The notes: generated by a model not told the origin, from the sequence alone. 64,000 nt of DNA from CADEED01 sp035502995 (GCA_035502995.1 DATJTW010000119.1:31559-95558), one strand, 5' to 3'; shown: positions 18,461-26,523, numbered from the stretch's first letter. A program made the numbers and translations.

Positions 18461-19240
18461 TCAGTACATCCGCGTGATGCTGCCGCCGTCGACGGCCAGC
18501 AACGTGCCGGTCACGTAACTCGACTCCGGCGAGCACAACCACACGATCGCGTTCGCCGTTTCCTCCGGCGTGCCGAGCCGGTTCATGCTCGAGTGGCGCG
18601 CGGCCAGCGCGTCGTAGCGCGCCGCGATCTCTGGCTTGCTGACGTCCACCATTTCGGTGTGCGTGAACCCCGGCCCGACGGCGTTGATGCGGATGCCCAT
18701 CTGCCCATAATCCGCGGCGGCGGATTTCGTAAGCCCGACGACGGCGTGTTTGCTGGTGGCATAGAGGCCGTGCCCGATGTCGCTCGGCTTCGTCGCGTAG
18801 ATGGACGCGACGTTGACGATCGCGCCGCCGCCGTTGGCGAGCATCGCGGGGATCTCGTGCTTCATGCACAGCCACATGCCCTTGAGGTTGATGTTCATCA
18901 CCTCGTCCCACTGGGCTTCGGTGGCATCGGCGATCGGCGTGCGGCGCGGGCCGGAGATGCCGGCGTTGTTGACGGCGCAGTCGAGGCGGCCGAAGCGGTC
19001 GAGCGTGGACCCGATCAGCGTCTCGATGTCCGCGGGCCTGGTGACATCGGCGCGCACGAACAACGCCTCGGTGCCCAGCGCCTGGAGTTGTTTGACGACT
19101 TCACCGCTCTGCTCGACGCGCCGCGCGGCGATGACGACTTTCGCGCCTTCGCGCGCGAACTTCAGCGCGGTGGCCTTGCCGATGCCGGAGCTGCCGCCGG
19201 TGACGAGCGCGACTTTGCCGCAGAGTAGTTTGTTCGACAT
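18461..19240 (-). CDS. Short-chain dehydrogenase/reductase
   Basis: 259 residues, classical SDR length. Cofactor motif TGGSSGIG near residue 14, NNAG near residue 91, an active-site serine around VNVASIYAT and the catalytic YATSK, with a C-terminal VDGG. The basic residues after the second strand (AARRVE) favour NADP(H). Cytoplasmic; substrate not predictable. A large inverted repeat sits just upstream of its start. Confidence 0.9.
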   Translation of the reverse strand: MSNKLLCGKVALVTGGSSGIGKATALKFAREGAKVVIAARRVEQSGEVVKQLQALGTEALFVRADVTRPADIETLIGSTLDRFGRLDCAVNNAGISGPRRTPIADATEAQWDEVMNINLKGMWLCMKHEIPAMLANGGGAIVNVASIYATKPSDIGHGLYATSKHAVVGLTKSAAADYGQMGIRINAVGPGFTHTEMVDVSKPEIAARYDALAARHSSMNRLGTPEETANAIVWLCSPESSYVTGTLLAVDGGSITRMY

Positions 19241-19250
19241 GTATGGCAGG

Positions 19251-19337
19251 AGGTGGTGTCAGAGTGGCGTAACAGGCGTAACTCTGCCACATCGACGACG
19301 GCGGAGTTATGCCTGTTACGCCCTTCTGACACTACCT
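19251..19337. repeat. Large imperfect inverted repeat (REP-like)
   Basis: Two 38-base arms (19251-19288 and 19300-19337) pair with five mismatches around an 11-base centre. The arms share core AGTGTCAG...GCGTAACAGGC...AACTC. It lies between two minus-strand genes and its right arm contains the stop codon and last three codons of the hydrolase gene. It resembles repetitive extragenic palindromes; no second copy is in this window. Confidence 0.75.
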
Positions 19338-19885
19338 CTACCAACATCCCGGATGTCGTGCACGAGCTCCGGGAAGAGCCCGTCCGCAAAATCATGGCGC
19401 TCGCCTTCGATCACGCGCGCCGTTGCCCACGGTAGCTCGCGCTGATACCGCTTCAGGTGGGCCAGCGGAATCTCGGTATCGTGGCGGCTGTGATAGAGGA
19501 ACGTCGGGCAGCGCGGCAGGCGTGTCGCGAAGTCCGGCGCGAGCGTGAACTCGTCCATGTCGCCGCCGGGCGGGCCCCAGTCGGGCGTGGAGACGAGGAA
19601 CAACGCGCGGACAGGACGGTGGCTCGTGTGCTCGGAGAGGAATTTCAGCAGAGACGACGCGCCGAGCGAATGGCCTAACAAGAGTACCGCCTCACTACCT
19701 GCCATCGCCTTGGCGATGCCCGCCTCCCAGTTGCGGTGACGCGGATGGTCCGCGTCCGGCATCAGCGGGCACGAGACGTCGTAGCCATCACCCAGTTCGG
19801 CGCGCAGCAGCGTCTGCCAGTAGATGTGACCACCGCGCAGCGCGGGCGTGCCCGCGCCATGGATCACCAGCACGGAATTCTGCAT
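19316..19885 (-). CDS. Small alpha/beta hydrolase (RBBP9/YdeN-like)
   Basis: 189 residues. Starts with VLVIHGAG, has the nucleophile GHSLGASS near residue 72, the aspartate region YHSRHDTEIPL and the histidine in GERHDFADG, so the full Ser-Asp-His set is present. Small serine hydrolases of this family have no fixed substrate. The stop codon lies inside the inverted repeat, so the last residues RRA come from the repeat. Confidence 0.8.
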   Translation of the reverse strand: MQNSVLVIHGAGTPALRGGHIYWQTLLRAELGDGYDVSCPLMPDADHPRHRNWEAGIAKAMAGSEAVLLLGHSLGASSLLKFLSEHTSHRPVRALFLVSTPDWGPPGGDMDEFTLAPDFATRLPRCPTFLYHSRHDTEIPLAHLKRYQRELPWATARVIEGERHDFADGLFPELVHDIRDVGRGSVRRA

Positions 19886-19892
19886 GCGGCGA

Positions 19893-20259
19893 TTATCGGG
19901 CGCCGCGACTCACCAGCTCGCCACCCCAGGTGCCCGGATCGATGTCGGCGACCGACTGCGAAAACGTCCAGACGTGTCCCGCGAGATCGGCGGCGCTGAA
20001 CTGGCGCTCGCCATACGGGAAAGTCTGCGGCTCGGAAAGCAGTGTCGCGCCGGCGGCGGCAGCACGCCGGGCGAGTGAGTCCGCTTCGGCCACGCGGATC
20101 ATCAGCGAGGAAGCGCGCGCGCCGCCCTGGCCCGGGTCGCCCCGCGCCAGGACGACCGCCGCATCGCCGACGGCGAGCTGGATGCGATGGCCGCCGATGC
20201 GCAGTCGTTCCGCGAATCCGAACGCGTCATGTCTCTCGCCGGTGCAACACCGTTGATTC
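19893..20259 (-). pseudogene. N-terminally truncated VOC (glyoxalase/bleomycin-resistance) gene
   Basis: The frame codes GHRIQLAVGDAAVVLARGD and, later, PQTFPYGERQFSAADLAGH and WTFSQSVADIDP, which match the C-terminal two thirds of VOC proteins of the PhnB-like kind. The expected first beta-alpha-beta unit is missing: going upstream, similarity stops near the end of the adjacent membrane-protein gene and no ATG, GTG or TTG is found before it. The first ATG (20102) would give only 69 residues. Read as a remnant left by a deletion; a functional short product is unlikely. Confidence 0.65.
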
Positions 20260-20721
20260 TCAGCTTTCGCTCGCAGGCAATCGTGACATCCGCGCGGTCG
20301 CGTACGAGATGAGCACCGGTAATCCGAAGAGGAGGAATACCGTGCCGCTCAGCGAAATCGCCAGGTTCAGATCGATGACACCGCCCGTCTTGTCCGCAGC
20401 CGCGGGCACATCGAGTTTCACAGCGTGGGTTTTCAGCGGGACCATGGCAAGCGCGACCGCGATCCCGAGGTAAACACCGGCCGTCAGCATCACGACCCCT
20501 CGCGAAATCCCGGTCGATCCCGCCAGGCGAAATCCCAGACGGAACGCGGTTGCGACGACGACCCAGACGACAGCACTACCGATGAAGACAGCGAGCAACA
20601 GCGCCACCCACGGGATCTCGGACACAGCGGGAATCCCGGCCATCACAACGATTGCGTAGACGAGCGCGGCAATGCCGACGACCGATGCGCTGCGCCAGGC
20701 AGCCTGCCAAAGCGTGTACAT
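20260..20721 (-). CDS. Membrane protein, unknown function
   Basis: 153 residues with four membrane segments (VVGIAALVYAIVVMAGIPAV, WVALLLAVFIGSAVVWVVVA, VVMLTAGVYLGIAVALAMV, LAISLSGTVFLLFGLPVLI). Family not recognised. ATG at 20721 chosen as it opens the first hydrophobic region; the upstream frame is arginine-rich and unlike coding sequence. It ends at the junction with the truncated VOC gene. Confidence 0.6.
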   Translation of the reverse strand: MYTLWQAAWRSASVVGIAALVYAIVVMAGIPAVSEIPWVALLLAVFIGSAVVWVVVATAFRLGFRLAGSTGISRGVVMLTAGVYLGIAVALAMVPLKTHAVKLDVPAAADKTGGVIDLNLAISLSGTVFLLFGLPVLISYATARMSRLPASES

Positions 20722-20758
20722 GCGATGTCTCCAGGAGCGCGAGCCGAATGCGCCGACA

Positions 20759-21196
20759 CTAGCCCGTTGACGCGCGTTCTGCTGCCAATTTCGCCTTGAT
20801 GTCGGCATACGCCGCGTGGATCAGCGCCTGCAACGCCGCGCGATCGGAGAGCGCATCCGGACGTGCCTTCACGTGACGCATGAACCGGCCGTCGCCCTGC
20901 AGGATCCGCGTGGGATCCGGCAGCGACGCGCCGTGGAAGAACCCGATGTTCACGTGCGACGTGAACACGTTGACGTAGCCGAACGCAGCATCGTCGACGC
21001 AGGCCGTCGGGTGGCCATCATGCAGCAGCTCGGTGACGTCCGGGCCGCAGCGGCGCATCTCGGCGAACCAGTGGCGGGCGATGTCCGCCAGGTCCGCGGC
21101 GCGAGCGTCAAACCACCTATCTATCTGGGGCTGATGCCTGACGGCGCCATCGAAACGCAGGAATGCCGATACACGCGGCCGCTCAGACGCCGGCAT
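20759..21196 (-). CDS. DUF1801 domain protein
   Basis: 145 residues. The segment ELLHDGHPTACVDDAAFGY, the HVNIGFFHGASLPDP motif and GRFMRHVK are characteristic of the DUF1801/YdhG-like fold. Function unknown. The ATG at 21196 overlaps the end of the upstream gene by 14 bases, suggesting coupling. A second DUF1801 gene lies two genes upstream. Confidence 0.8.
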   Translation of the reverse strand: MPASERPRVSAFLRFDGAVRHQPQIDRWFDARAADLADIARHWFAEMRRCGPDVTELLHDGHPTACVDDAAFGYVNVFTSHVNIGFFHGASLPDPTRILQGDGRFMRHVKARPDALSDRAALQALIHAAYADIKAKLAAERASTG

Positions 21197-21680
21197 ACCG
21201 CTGCCCGATTTCGTTGAGCGTCTTCGCGTCGGTGTTGAACGTGTCGGGCAACAGTTCGATGGGCGTGAAGAACCATTTGACGTGCGGATACCGTTTCTCG
21301 AGCTGGCGCCAGGTTTCGTGGGTCTCGACCGCGAAGAAGCCCGTGTCGGAAACGTCGGCATTGTTCAGGTAGCGGATGGAATGCGTCGCGCCGAACACCT
21401 TCTGCAGCGCGGCCACCATCGAATGCTGCGCGGAGCTCGTCTTGCTCCAGGGCACGTCGGCCCAGGCGTTGCCGCGGGCGAGCTGGTAGAACTGCGTCTT
21501 GTCGTTCATGACGAGACGCGTGCCGTCCGCGGGCAGGCCCGTCGCCGCGAGGAAATCATCCAGGATCCGCGGCTCCTCTTCCTTCCAGTCGACGAGCAGG
21601 CGTCGCGGGTACTTGAAGAAGTCGTCGTACGGAAAGGACTGCGCGTCGCGGCTGGCGATCTTGTCGTAGGGGTGGGACAT
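21183..21680 (-). CDS. Hypothetical protein, 165 residues
   Basis: Soluble protein starting MSHPYDKIASRDAQSFPYDD, with aromatic-rich segments (DFFKYPRRLLVDW, PHVKWFFTPIELL). No family recognised. It sits between two DUF1801 genes on the same strand with six bases to the upstream one, so the three probably form an operon. Confidence 0.6.
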   Translation of the reverse strand: MSHPYDKIASRDAQSFPYDDFFKYPRRLLVDWKEEEPRILDDFLAATGLPADGTRLVMNDKTQFYQLARGNAWADVPWSKTSSAQHSMVAALQKVFGATHSIRYLNNADVSDTGFFAVETHETWRQLEKRYPHVKWFFTPIELLPDTFNTDAKTLNEIGQRYAGV

Positions 21681-21686
21681 CCGCGA

Positions 21687-22190
21687 TCACCTCGCCTTGC
21701 GACGCGGCCCGCGGCCCGGCGCGACCGAACGGATGAACAGCTTGCCCTTGCCGCGCGCCGGCAGCGGGACGGTAGCTAGTTTGACGGACGCGGCGATCAG
21801 CGCCTTCACGTCGGGATGCGCCAGCTGGCTCGCCGACTCGACCTGGATGAAGCGGGTTTGTTTGCCCGAACCCTTCAGCAGCTTCTTCGTGTCGGCGAGC
21901 CGGTTGCCATGCATCAGGTAGAGACGCACGTCGTCCGGTCGCGCGGCGATGGAGACGACGCCGTCGATGCCGCGATCCGTCGGCGAATAACCGACGACGA
22001 AGAAGGCGTTGTAGTCGTAGACCAGCTCGTTGGCGGCCGGAAACCGCTTGCGCAAAGCCGTGCGCACGGTGCGGATGAGCTTCTGGTCCTTCGCGCCGAA
22101 TCGGCGGATGAAGGATTGGAGCTGCGCGTTCGGTGAAAGCGCGGGCCTGCTCGCGGGCCTGGTTTTCTTCTTCGCGGATCTGGCGGCCAT
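21687..22190 (-). CDS. DUF1801 domain protein
   Basis: 167 residues with a basic N-terminal extension (AARSAKKKTRPASR). The core FIRRFGAKDQKLIRTVR, LVYDYNAFFVVGYS and DVRLYLMHGNRL agrees with DUF1801. Basic ends suggest nucleic-acid contact, which is only inference. First gene of the three-gene unit ending at 20759. Confidence 0.75.
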   Translation of the reverse strand: MAARSAKKKTRPASRPALSPNAQLQSFIRRFGAKDQKLIRTVRTALRKRFPAANELVYDYNAFFVVGYSPTDRGIDGVVSIAARPDDVRLYLMHGNRLADTKKLLKGSGKQTRFIQVESASQLAHPDVKALIAASVKLATVPLPARGKGKLFIRSVAPGRGPRRKAR

Positions 22191-22263
22191 TCGATACTCC
22201 GGATTGCCGCGCGGAGTGTCGCAGACAACCGGGCCGCGAATCGAGTCCCCCGCCAACGCCGCC

Positions 22264-22653
22264 CTAGACTTCCACCTTGTATGACAGCCCGACCTCGTCA
22301 CCGGGCAAGCCGCGGAAGCCCCAGTTGTGCTTCGGCGTCTCCGTGATCGTGACCTCGATCTCGTTAGGCAACCGGCCGCAGGCATTGCCGACCCTGTCGA
22401 ACAGCAGGCGGATCAGCGATTTCTTCGTGTCGACGGTACGTCCTTCGAACATGCTGATCTCGATGATCGTGTACTTCGGCGAAGCGGATGCGGGATGGAA
22501 GAAGTCCGCGCTGTCCATCGGGAAGAACCGGTGCGCACGCTTGTCGCGTGGGAACTGCAGCGCGTCGACGACGCAGGAATGGATGGCGTCGGATAGCGCG
22601 GTCTTGATCGGGTCGAGATGCTCGCGGATTCCGTAGATCTTGATCTGGGCCAC
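22264..22653 (-). CDS. Tautomerase family protein (Tautomerase_2-like)
   Basis: 129 residues: REHLDPIKTALSDAIHSC, HRFFPMDSADFF, TIIEISMFEGRT, and HNWGFRGLPGDE identify the MIF-like tautomerase_2 group. Classical tautomerases use an N-terminal proline; here residue 2 is alanine, so chemistry by that residue is not possible after Met removal. Last resident gene before the integron array; no attC-like sequence separates it clearly from the decayed end of the array. Confidence 0.8.
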   Translation of the reverse strand: MAQIKIYGIREHLDPIKTALSDAIHSCVVDALQFPRDKRAHRFFPMDSADFFHPASASPKYTIIEISMFEGRTVDTKKSLIRLLFDRVGNACGRLPNEIEVTITETPKHNWGFRGLPGDEVGLSYKVEV

Positions 22654-22735
22654 TGGATTACTCGTTGGTCGACTTCATTCGATCGGCAAATACTGCCCCA
22701 CGGCCGCCACGCACATCAAACCGGGGCGCTCCAAT

Positions 22736-23077
22736 TCATTCCTCTCGCGTGCGTTCCGACGATGTGGCTGGCGGCAAACCTATTGCCTTTCTCGTAATCT
22801 CCGCGTCCACCTCGGTGTTTGACTCGTCACGAGTGCGCTCCCATTCCCGTTCGGTTTCGAGCTGCGCATTCCGCTGCGCTTCGAGCCGCGCCTCCACTTC
22901 GCGCGCGACCTTCTCGGGCATGTACCCGATGAGCAGTGCGATCAGGCCCGAGGCGATGATCGCGACGAGTTTCGCGTGGTCCCCCAGAAAACCCCAGTGT
23001 AGATAGTGGTCGCCCATCGAGAACAGGACGCAGACGGCCAGCACACCAGTCATCGCACGGTATCCGAGAAGCGTCAC
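22736..23077 (-). CDS. Integron cassette gene: single-domain membrane/coiled protein
   Basis: 113 residues: two membrane helices (TGVLAVCVLFSMGD and LVAIIASGLIALLIGYMP), then a charged, coiled-coil-like helix rich in Glu/Arg. Unknown function. GTG start at 23077 with a very good ribosome site (AAGGAG seven bases before). The last residues SSERTREE are encoded by what remains of an attC arm, as in other cassettes of the array, which places this gene inside the integron even though its attC has decayed. Confidence 0.65.
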   Translation of the reverse strand: MTLLGYRAMTGVLAVCVLFSMGDHYLHWGFLGDHAKLVAIIASGLIALLIGYMPEKVAREVEARLEAQRNAQLETEREWERTRDESNTEVDAEITRKAIGLPPATSSERTREE

Positions 23078-23106
23078 TTCGAGCTCCTTATTTGCCGTAC
23101 AACAAT

Positions 23107-23571
23107 CTACTTCCGAGACTCGTCAACCTGGCGCATCTCGCTGATGAGCTCCTGCGCGGCATAGAAGAGCGGTGACAAGACATGTCGATCCTCGCCCAGA
23201 TCATCCTCGCTCGCTTCGGCCGTGAGAATCCCGCGGGCCGTGAGGACGTAGAACCGTGTTCGATCCGGCGTTGGGAGCGGCGTCGATTTCGCGGGCGCAA
23301 GTTTCTCGATGTTGTGAGCCGCAAACGCGATCAGCGTTCGTGCCGCGACCGCCGGACCCTCGTGCTCGCCGGCGCCGATGATTCCGCCGCCGTTGCTGAA
23401 ATACAGGCTGGCCGATCCATCCGCCATGGCCACGAGAGTGACCACTGCTTCGGGATAACCGGTCTCCATCAGGAATCCGTAGACGGAGTCGACGGCACCG
23501 ACGCCCTTTGCCGTCGTCGCGAAAGCCTGTTCTCTCAGCTGCGTGTAGATCTCCGAGGGCGCGTAGTTCAT
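23107..23571 (-). CDS. Hypothetical cassette-region protein
   Basis: 154 residues, soluble, starting MNYAPSEIYTQLREQAF; contains ASLYFSNGGGIIGAGEHEG and FYVLTARGIL. Not recognised by me. It lies 29 bases upstream of the 22736 gene with no attC between, so the two may share one cassette or a lost attC. Confidence 0.55.
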   Translation of the reverse strand: MNYAPSEIYTQLREQAFATTAKGVGAVDSVYGFLMETGYPEAVVTLVAMADGSASLYFSNGGGIIGAGEHEGPAVAARTLIAFAAHNIEKLAPAKSTPLPTPDRTRFYVLTARGILTAEASEDDLGEDRHVLSPLFYAAQELISEMRQVDESRK

Positions 23572-23644
23572 GGCTGGTTCGACAGGTCGCGCCTCCGAGT
23601 TCGAACTCCTGACTTTCAACCGTTCGCTGCGCTGCTGGTCAGGC
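23572..23644 (-). repeat. Degenerate attC remnant
   Basis: The high-coordinate half (CGTTCGCTGCGCTGCTGG, then GTCAGGC at 23638-23644) resembles the conserved attC arm of this array; the other half is not recognisable. Confidence 0.4.
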
Positions 23645-23646
23645 GT

Positions 23647-23946
23647 TCACTTTGCCTGCAAAGCCAGTCGCTCGATCTGGGCGATGCCCTGTTCCATCTT
23701 GGCACGCGCGGATGAGTTCGCCGAGTGAACCCTGAGTTGGGGTGGCACGAAGCCACGAGTGGCGACCGCTTCTTCGACCCACAGCACGACGTCGTAACCT
23801 GTACCCCGTTCATCGTCCCCGAGGTCGTGATCGAGACTGATTTCCGTGACGCCCCCGGCTTCGAGCAGGGCAATGACTTCCTGGGGCCAGAAAGCTCGAA
23901 TCCAGCCCGGCGGAGTCGGACGTTCATCGTCGAGAAATATACGCAT
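23647..23946 (-). CDS. Cassette gene: cyclic-phosphate-processing receiver-like protein (cREC)
   Basis: 99 residues starting MRIFLDDERPTPPGW, with ISLDHDLGDDERGTGYDVV and PQLRVHSAN. This matches short stand-alone receiver-like domains (cREC) that keep the acidic pocket (DDE and DHD). Relatives are proposed to process cyclic phosphates or nucleotides; the role here is unknown. The stop is three bases from the degenerate attC core GTCAGGC. Confidence 0.7.
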   Translation of the reverse strand: MRIFLDDERPTPPGWIRAFWPQEVIALLEAGGVTEISLDHDLGDDERGTGYDVVLWVEEAVATRGFVPPQLRVHSANSSARAKMEQGIAQIERLALQAK

Positions 23947-23978
23947 CGTGCGACTAGAGCACGCGCCCGGCGCAGCAA

Positions 23979-24432
23979 TCAAGCACGCGGCGTGCTACGG
24001 AAGTTTCTTCTCGTTGCCGCCAGCGGAATCGCAAACAGCACGAGGAAGCAGATGTTCAGGATTCCGTTCTGCCAGAAGCCAGACAAGAGCGAGCAGGCAG
24101 TATCGGGAACGAACCAGGCGCCCACCGAGACGGCGACCATGCGCCGCCCAGCATCATCACCGCGCGTGAACAGGGTTTGAACCACGCCTACGAGAAGAAT
24201 TCCCCCAGCCGAACATGACGCTGCCCAGAACCGCGTGCGCGAGCGTCACGTATTTTTCAGGCTCAGCACCAAATGAAGAGATTCGCCCGGCGTCGGCATA
24301 TGCGAGCAGGGAGAAGATTCGATTCGAGAGAGCTGGCGCGACCACCAGCATGAGGCCGAAGACTGCGACCACAGCGCTGACTATGAGAAGCCAGCGTGTC
24401 CAGAATGGAGAAGGAGGTTCCAGCGTGTGCAC
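23979..24432 (-). pseudogene. Frameshifted cassette gene for a four-helix membrane protein
   Basis: Two overlapping frames together make one protein: the first codes FWTRWLLIVSAVVAVFGLML through LAHAVLGSVMFGWG, the second continues ILLVGVVQTLFTRG through DTACSLLSGFWQNGILN and ATRRN. They join at a run of five C (24202-24206); removing one base restores a single 150-residue frame. I know the combined sequence as a common short membrane-protein family of unknown function. It starts at a GTG ten bases from an attC core. Either a real frameshift in a homopolymer or a sequencing error. Confidence 0.7.
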
Positions 24433-24441
24433 GTTTTCGTC

Positions 24442-24527
24442 GCCTGACGGTTGAGTTGTGCGGAGCGCGAGTCAGTGTAAGGGCTGGAAACCTTATAACT
24501 CACGCGCACGCTCGAGCGAAGATCCAC
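24442..24527 (-). repeat. attC site (partly degenerate)
   Basis: Core GCCTGAC at 24442-24448 and the inner arm ACGCTCGAGCGAAG; the second core box is lost. Belongs to the cassette at 24532. Confidence 0.6.
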
Positions 24528-24531
24528 CCCG

Positions 24532-24942
24532 CTACTCGAACGGCCAATGACCCACGTAGAAGAAGTAGGCGATCTTTTCGCCGGTGGCCGGGATCACAAA
24601 GGCAATGATCTCGCAACCCGGAAACTCCATCTTTCGCGGTTTCACCTTGCACTCTGCCGAGCCGTAGTACGCAAACTCGGCGCCTTCGGGAAGATGGGCG
24701 GCGACCCAGCGCTTCTCCACGCGCATCCGATACTTCTTGTCCGCGACGGTCGGATCGCGGCCGGCGATGTCGACGAATATTGGCGAGGTGATCGACGCGT
24801 CTCCAGCCGAGAACAGGAATCGCTCTCCCGTCGCATCCTCCAGCTTCAGTTCGAACGCCGGATATTTCGGCGCGGTCGCCGCGTATGCTGGCACCAGAAG
24901 TCCGGCGGCGATTGCGATGAAGACCAGAAGTTGACGATTCAT
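24532..24942 (-). CDS. Cassette gene: secreted hypothetical protein
   Basis: 136 residues with a signal peptide (LLVFIAIAAGLLVPAYA, cleavage near AYAAT). Two cysteines in the mature part (SAECKVK, FPGCEII) may form a disulfide in the periplasm. No family recognised. Stop lies a few bases from the attC, normal for cassettes. Confidence 0.6.
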   Translation of the reverse strand: MNRQLLVFIAIAAGLLVPAYAATAPKYPAFELKLEDATGERFLFSAGDASITSPIFVDIAGRDPTVADKKYRMRVEKRWVAAHLPEGAEFAYYGSAECKVKPRKMEFPGCEIIAFVIPATGEKIAYFFYVGHWPFE

Positions 24943-24946
24943 AGCG

Positions 24947-25034
24947 GCCTGACAATGACGTTGAGCGCGCGATGCGCTGCTGTTGGAACTTGGTGCTTTG
25001 TCGTTCAGGGCTACGATCGAGCGAGGTGCCGAAC
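24947..25034 (-). repeat. attC site (partly degenerate)
   Basis: Core GCCTGAC at 24947-24953; inner arms GATCGAGCGAGG recognisable; second core degenerate (GCCGAAC region). Belongs to the broken CPBP cassette. Confidence 0.55.
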
Positions 25035-25106
25035 CGCCCGCCGACAGTCTCCCGAAGTATGCTGTAGTTCGCTGCCCTTTCTAACGGGCGCCCATCTTCA
25101 AACGGG

Positions 25107-25936
25107 TCAAGGCGTCGGCGCGACAAACGCCCCGCGTCGCCTCGCCACACGCAGCAACAGCACAAGCACAACCGTGGTCGACGCGATCACCAGCAACGAA
25201 CTCTCCGGACCGAACATACCGCCCGTCAGCCAGTCCGGGCCGGCGAGTCGGCTTTCGAGCGGCGCCGACTTGCGCCAGTCTTCGATGCCCGAGAGCGGCA
25301 GGCCGCTGAGCATGATCGTGAAGTTCCATGCCGCGTGGTTGGCGGCGGCCACCCACAGGTTGCGCGCGAGGACGAACACGAGGCCCCAGAGCACGCCCAA
25401 CAAGGTCACCGATACCAGCATCGTCACCACGTCGCCGAGGCTACCTCGTTCGACGTTCTCCAGGTGCTGCGCGGCGACAGCTCATAGACGCCCAGGGCGA
25501 ACAACACGGCCATCGGCAGCGCCATCATTGCGGCGCCGCCCGCGCCGCCGATGAGCATGTGAACCGGCCGAAGATGCAGCTCGGTCGCTTCGCGTCTTTC
25601 ACGCCAGTGCACGAAGGCCCAGTAGCCCGCGACTGCTGTCAGGAAGATGCCTGTGGGTCTGACGACGCTGAGCAACTCGGGTCCGGGATGGAACGCCGCC
25701 TCGATCAACGGCAGCAGGCCTTTTCTGAAGACCAGGATGGAACCCAGGATCGCCAACCCACCGAGCAGCAGTGAGCCGAGCAGCCGGCCGGCGACCCGCA
25801 TGCGCCGTCGCGCGGTGCTTTCAGTTGCGGGCGGAGCGGCGCGGTTCGTCCCAATACTCTCGGAAGATTTTGTGTCCGCGTTCGGCCGTGGCGAGTCGCG
25901 ATCTACAGAATCTCCGAGCGGATCCGGCTTTCTCAT
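25107..25936 (-). pseudogene. Broken CPBP-family intramembrane protease cassette
   Basis: The 5' part (from ATG 25936) codes an N-terminus with RKGLLPLIEAAFHPGPELL and membrane segments; the 3' part, in another frame, codes HLENVERGS and then NLWVAAANHAAWNF, the third CPBP motif, followed by SGLPLSGIEDW. Between them the family's EExxxR motif and most of the FxxxH helix are missing, and the frame changes at about 25430-25460. This fits an internal deletion of roughly 150 bases with loss of the active site. An intact relative would have about 290 residues. A non-functional gene kept in an otherwise intact-looking cassette. Confidence 0.75.
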
Positions 25937-25940
25937 GGCG

Positions 25941-26030
25941 GCCTAACGACTGTGCCGAGCGACGCGCAAGCCGTTCGAGACCTGGTGGTTCAGTATGCAT
26001 ACCGCTATATCAATGTTTTCGATGCTAGAT
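25941..26030 (-). repeat. attC site
   Basis: Core GCCTAAC at 25941-25947; far core weak (GCTAGAT at 26024-26030). Belongs to the DUF2938 cassette, whose last codons lie inside it. Confidence 0.65.
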
Positions 26031-26490
26031 AGGAATAGTAGAGCGTCAGACCAAACGACACATGGATGATCAGGTTCTGCAACCGCACCAGTGTCGGCCT
26101 TGGCGCTATCGACGCGCAAAATCCCAGTCCCAGCGCGGGTTGCATCAGGAGCCATGGCGACAGCATCGTGACCAGGCCGAACAGCACAGCGGACAGCACC
26201 GTAGGCTGGCCCCTCTGCGCTGCGCTCACGTACACAAGGTAGAGCGCCGCGTAGAGGAAGCCCACCAGATAGTGGAATGCCCAGCCCACGATTGATTCGT
26301 GACCAATTGGCGGCGACGAGCCAATCGATTCGTGCGTGAACTGGCCATCGCGCATGTGCCCTATCCACCGGCCCACCAGGCTCCAGTTCGTTCGCGGCCA
26401 TCCAAGGACCCTGTTTGCGAACGTAGCCCAGAGGTCGATCGCGACCGTCGCGGTGAGGCCCATCGCCAGGATACGGAGTGCGTGATCCAT
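26005..26490 (-). CDS. Cassette gene: DUF2938 family membrane protein
   Basis: 161 residues, four membrane helices, with SLVGRWIGHMRDGQFTHES, IVGWAFHYLVGF and LMQPALGLGFCAS, the same landmarks as the chromosomal DUF2938 protein at 16440-16937. Function unknown. Its stop lies inside the attC, so the tail YLASKTLI is attC-encoded. It shows that a family present in the host chromosome also travels as a cassette. Confidence 0.85.
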   Translation of the reverse strand: MDHALRILAMGLTATVAIDLWATFANRVLGWPRTNWSLVGRWIGHMRDGQFTHESIGSSPPIGHESIVGWAFHYLVGFLYAALYLVYVSAAQRGQPTVLSAVLFGLVTMLSPWLLMQPALGLGFCASIAPRPTLVRLQNLIIHVSFGLTLYYSYLASKTLI

Positions 26491-26523
26491 GACTTTCTTG
26501 CTTCCTCACGCGAGCGCAGAGCA

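Noticed and set aside
22264..22653. Tautomerase gene as the last cassette
   Set aside because: No attC core or tail is present at its 3' end, and the decayed attC arm belongs to the next gene; more likely resident.
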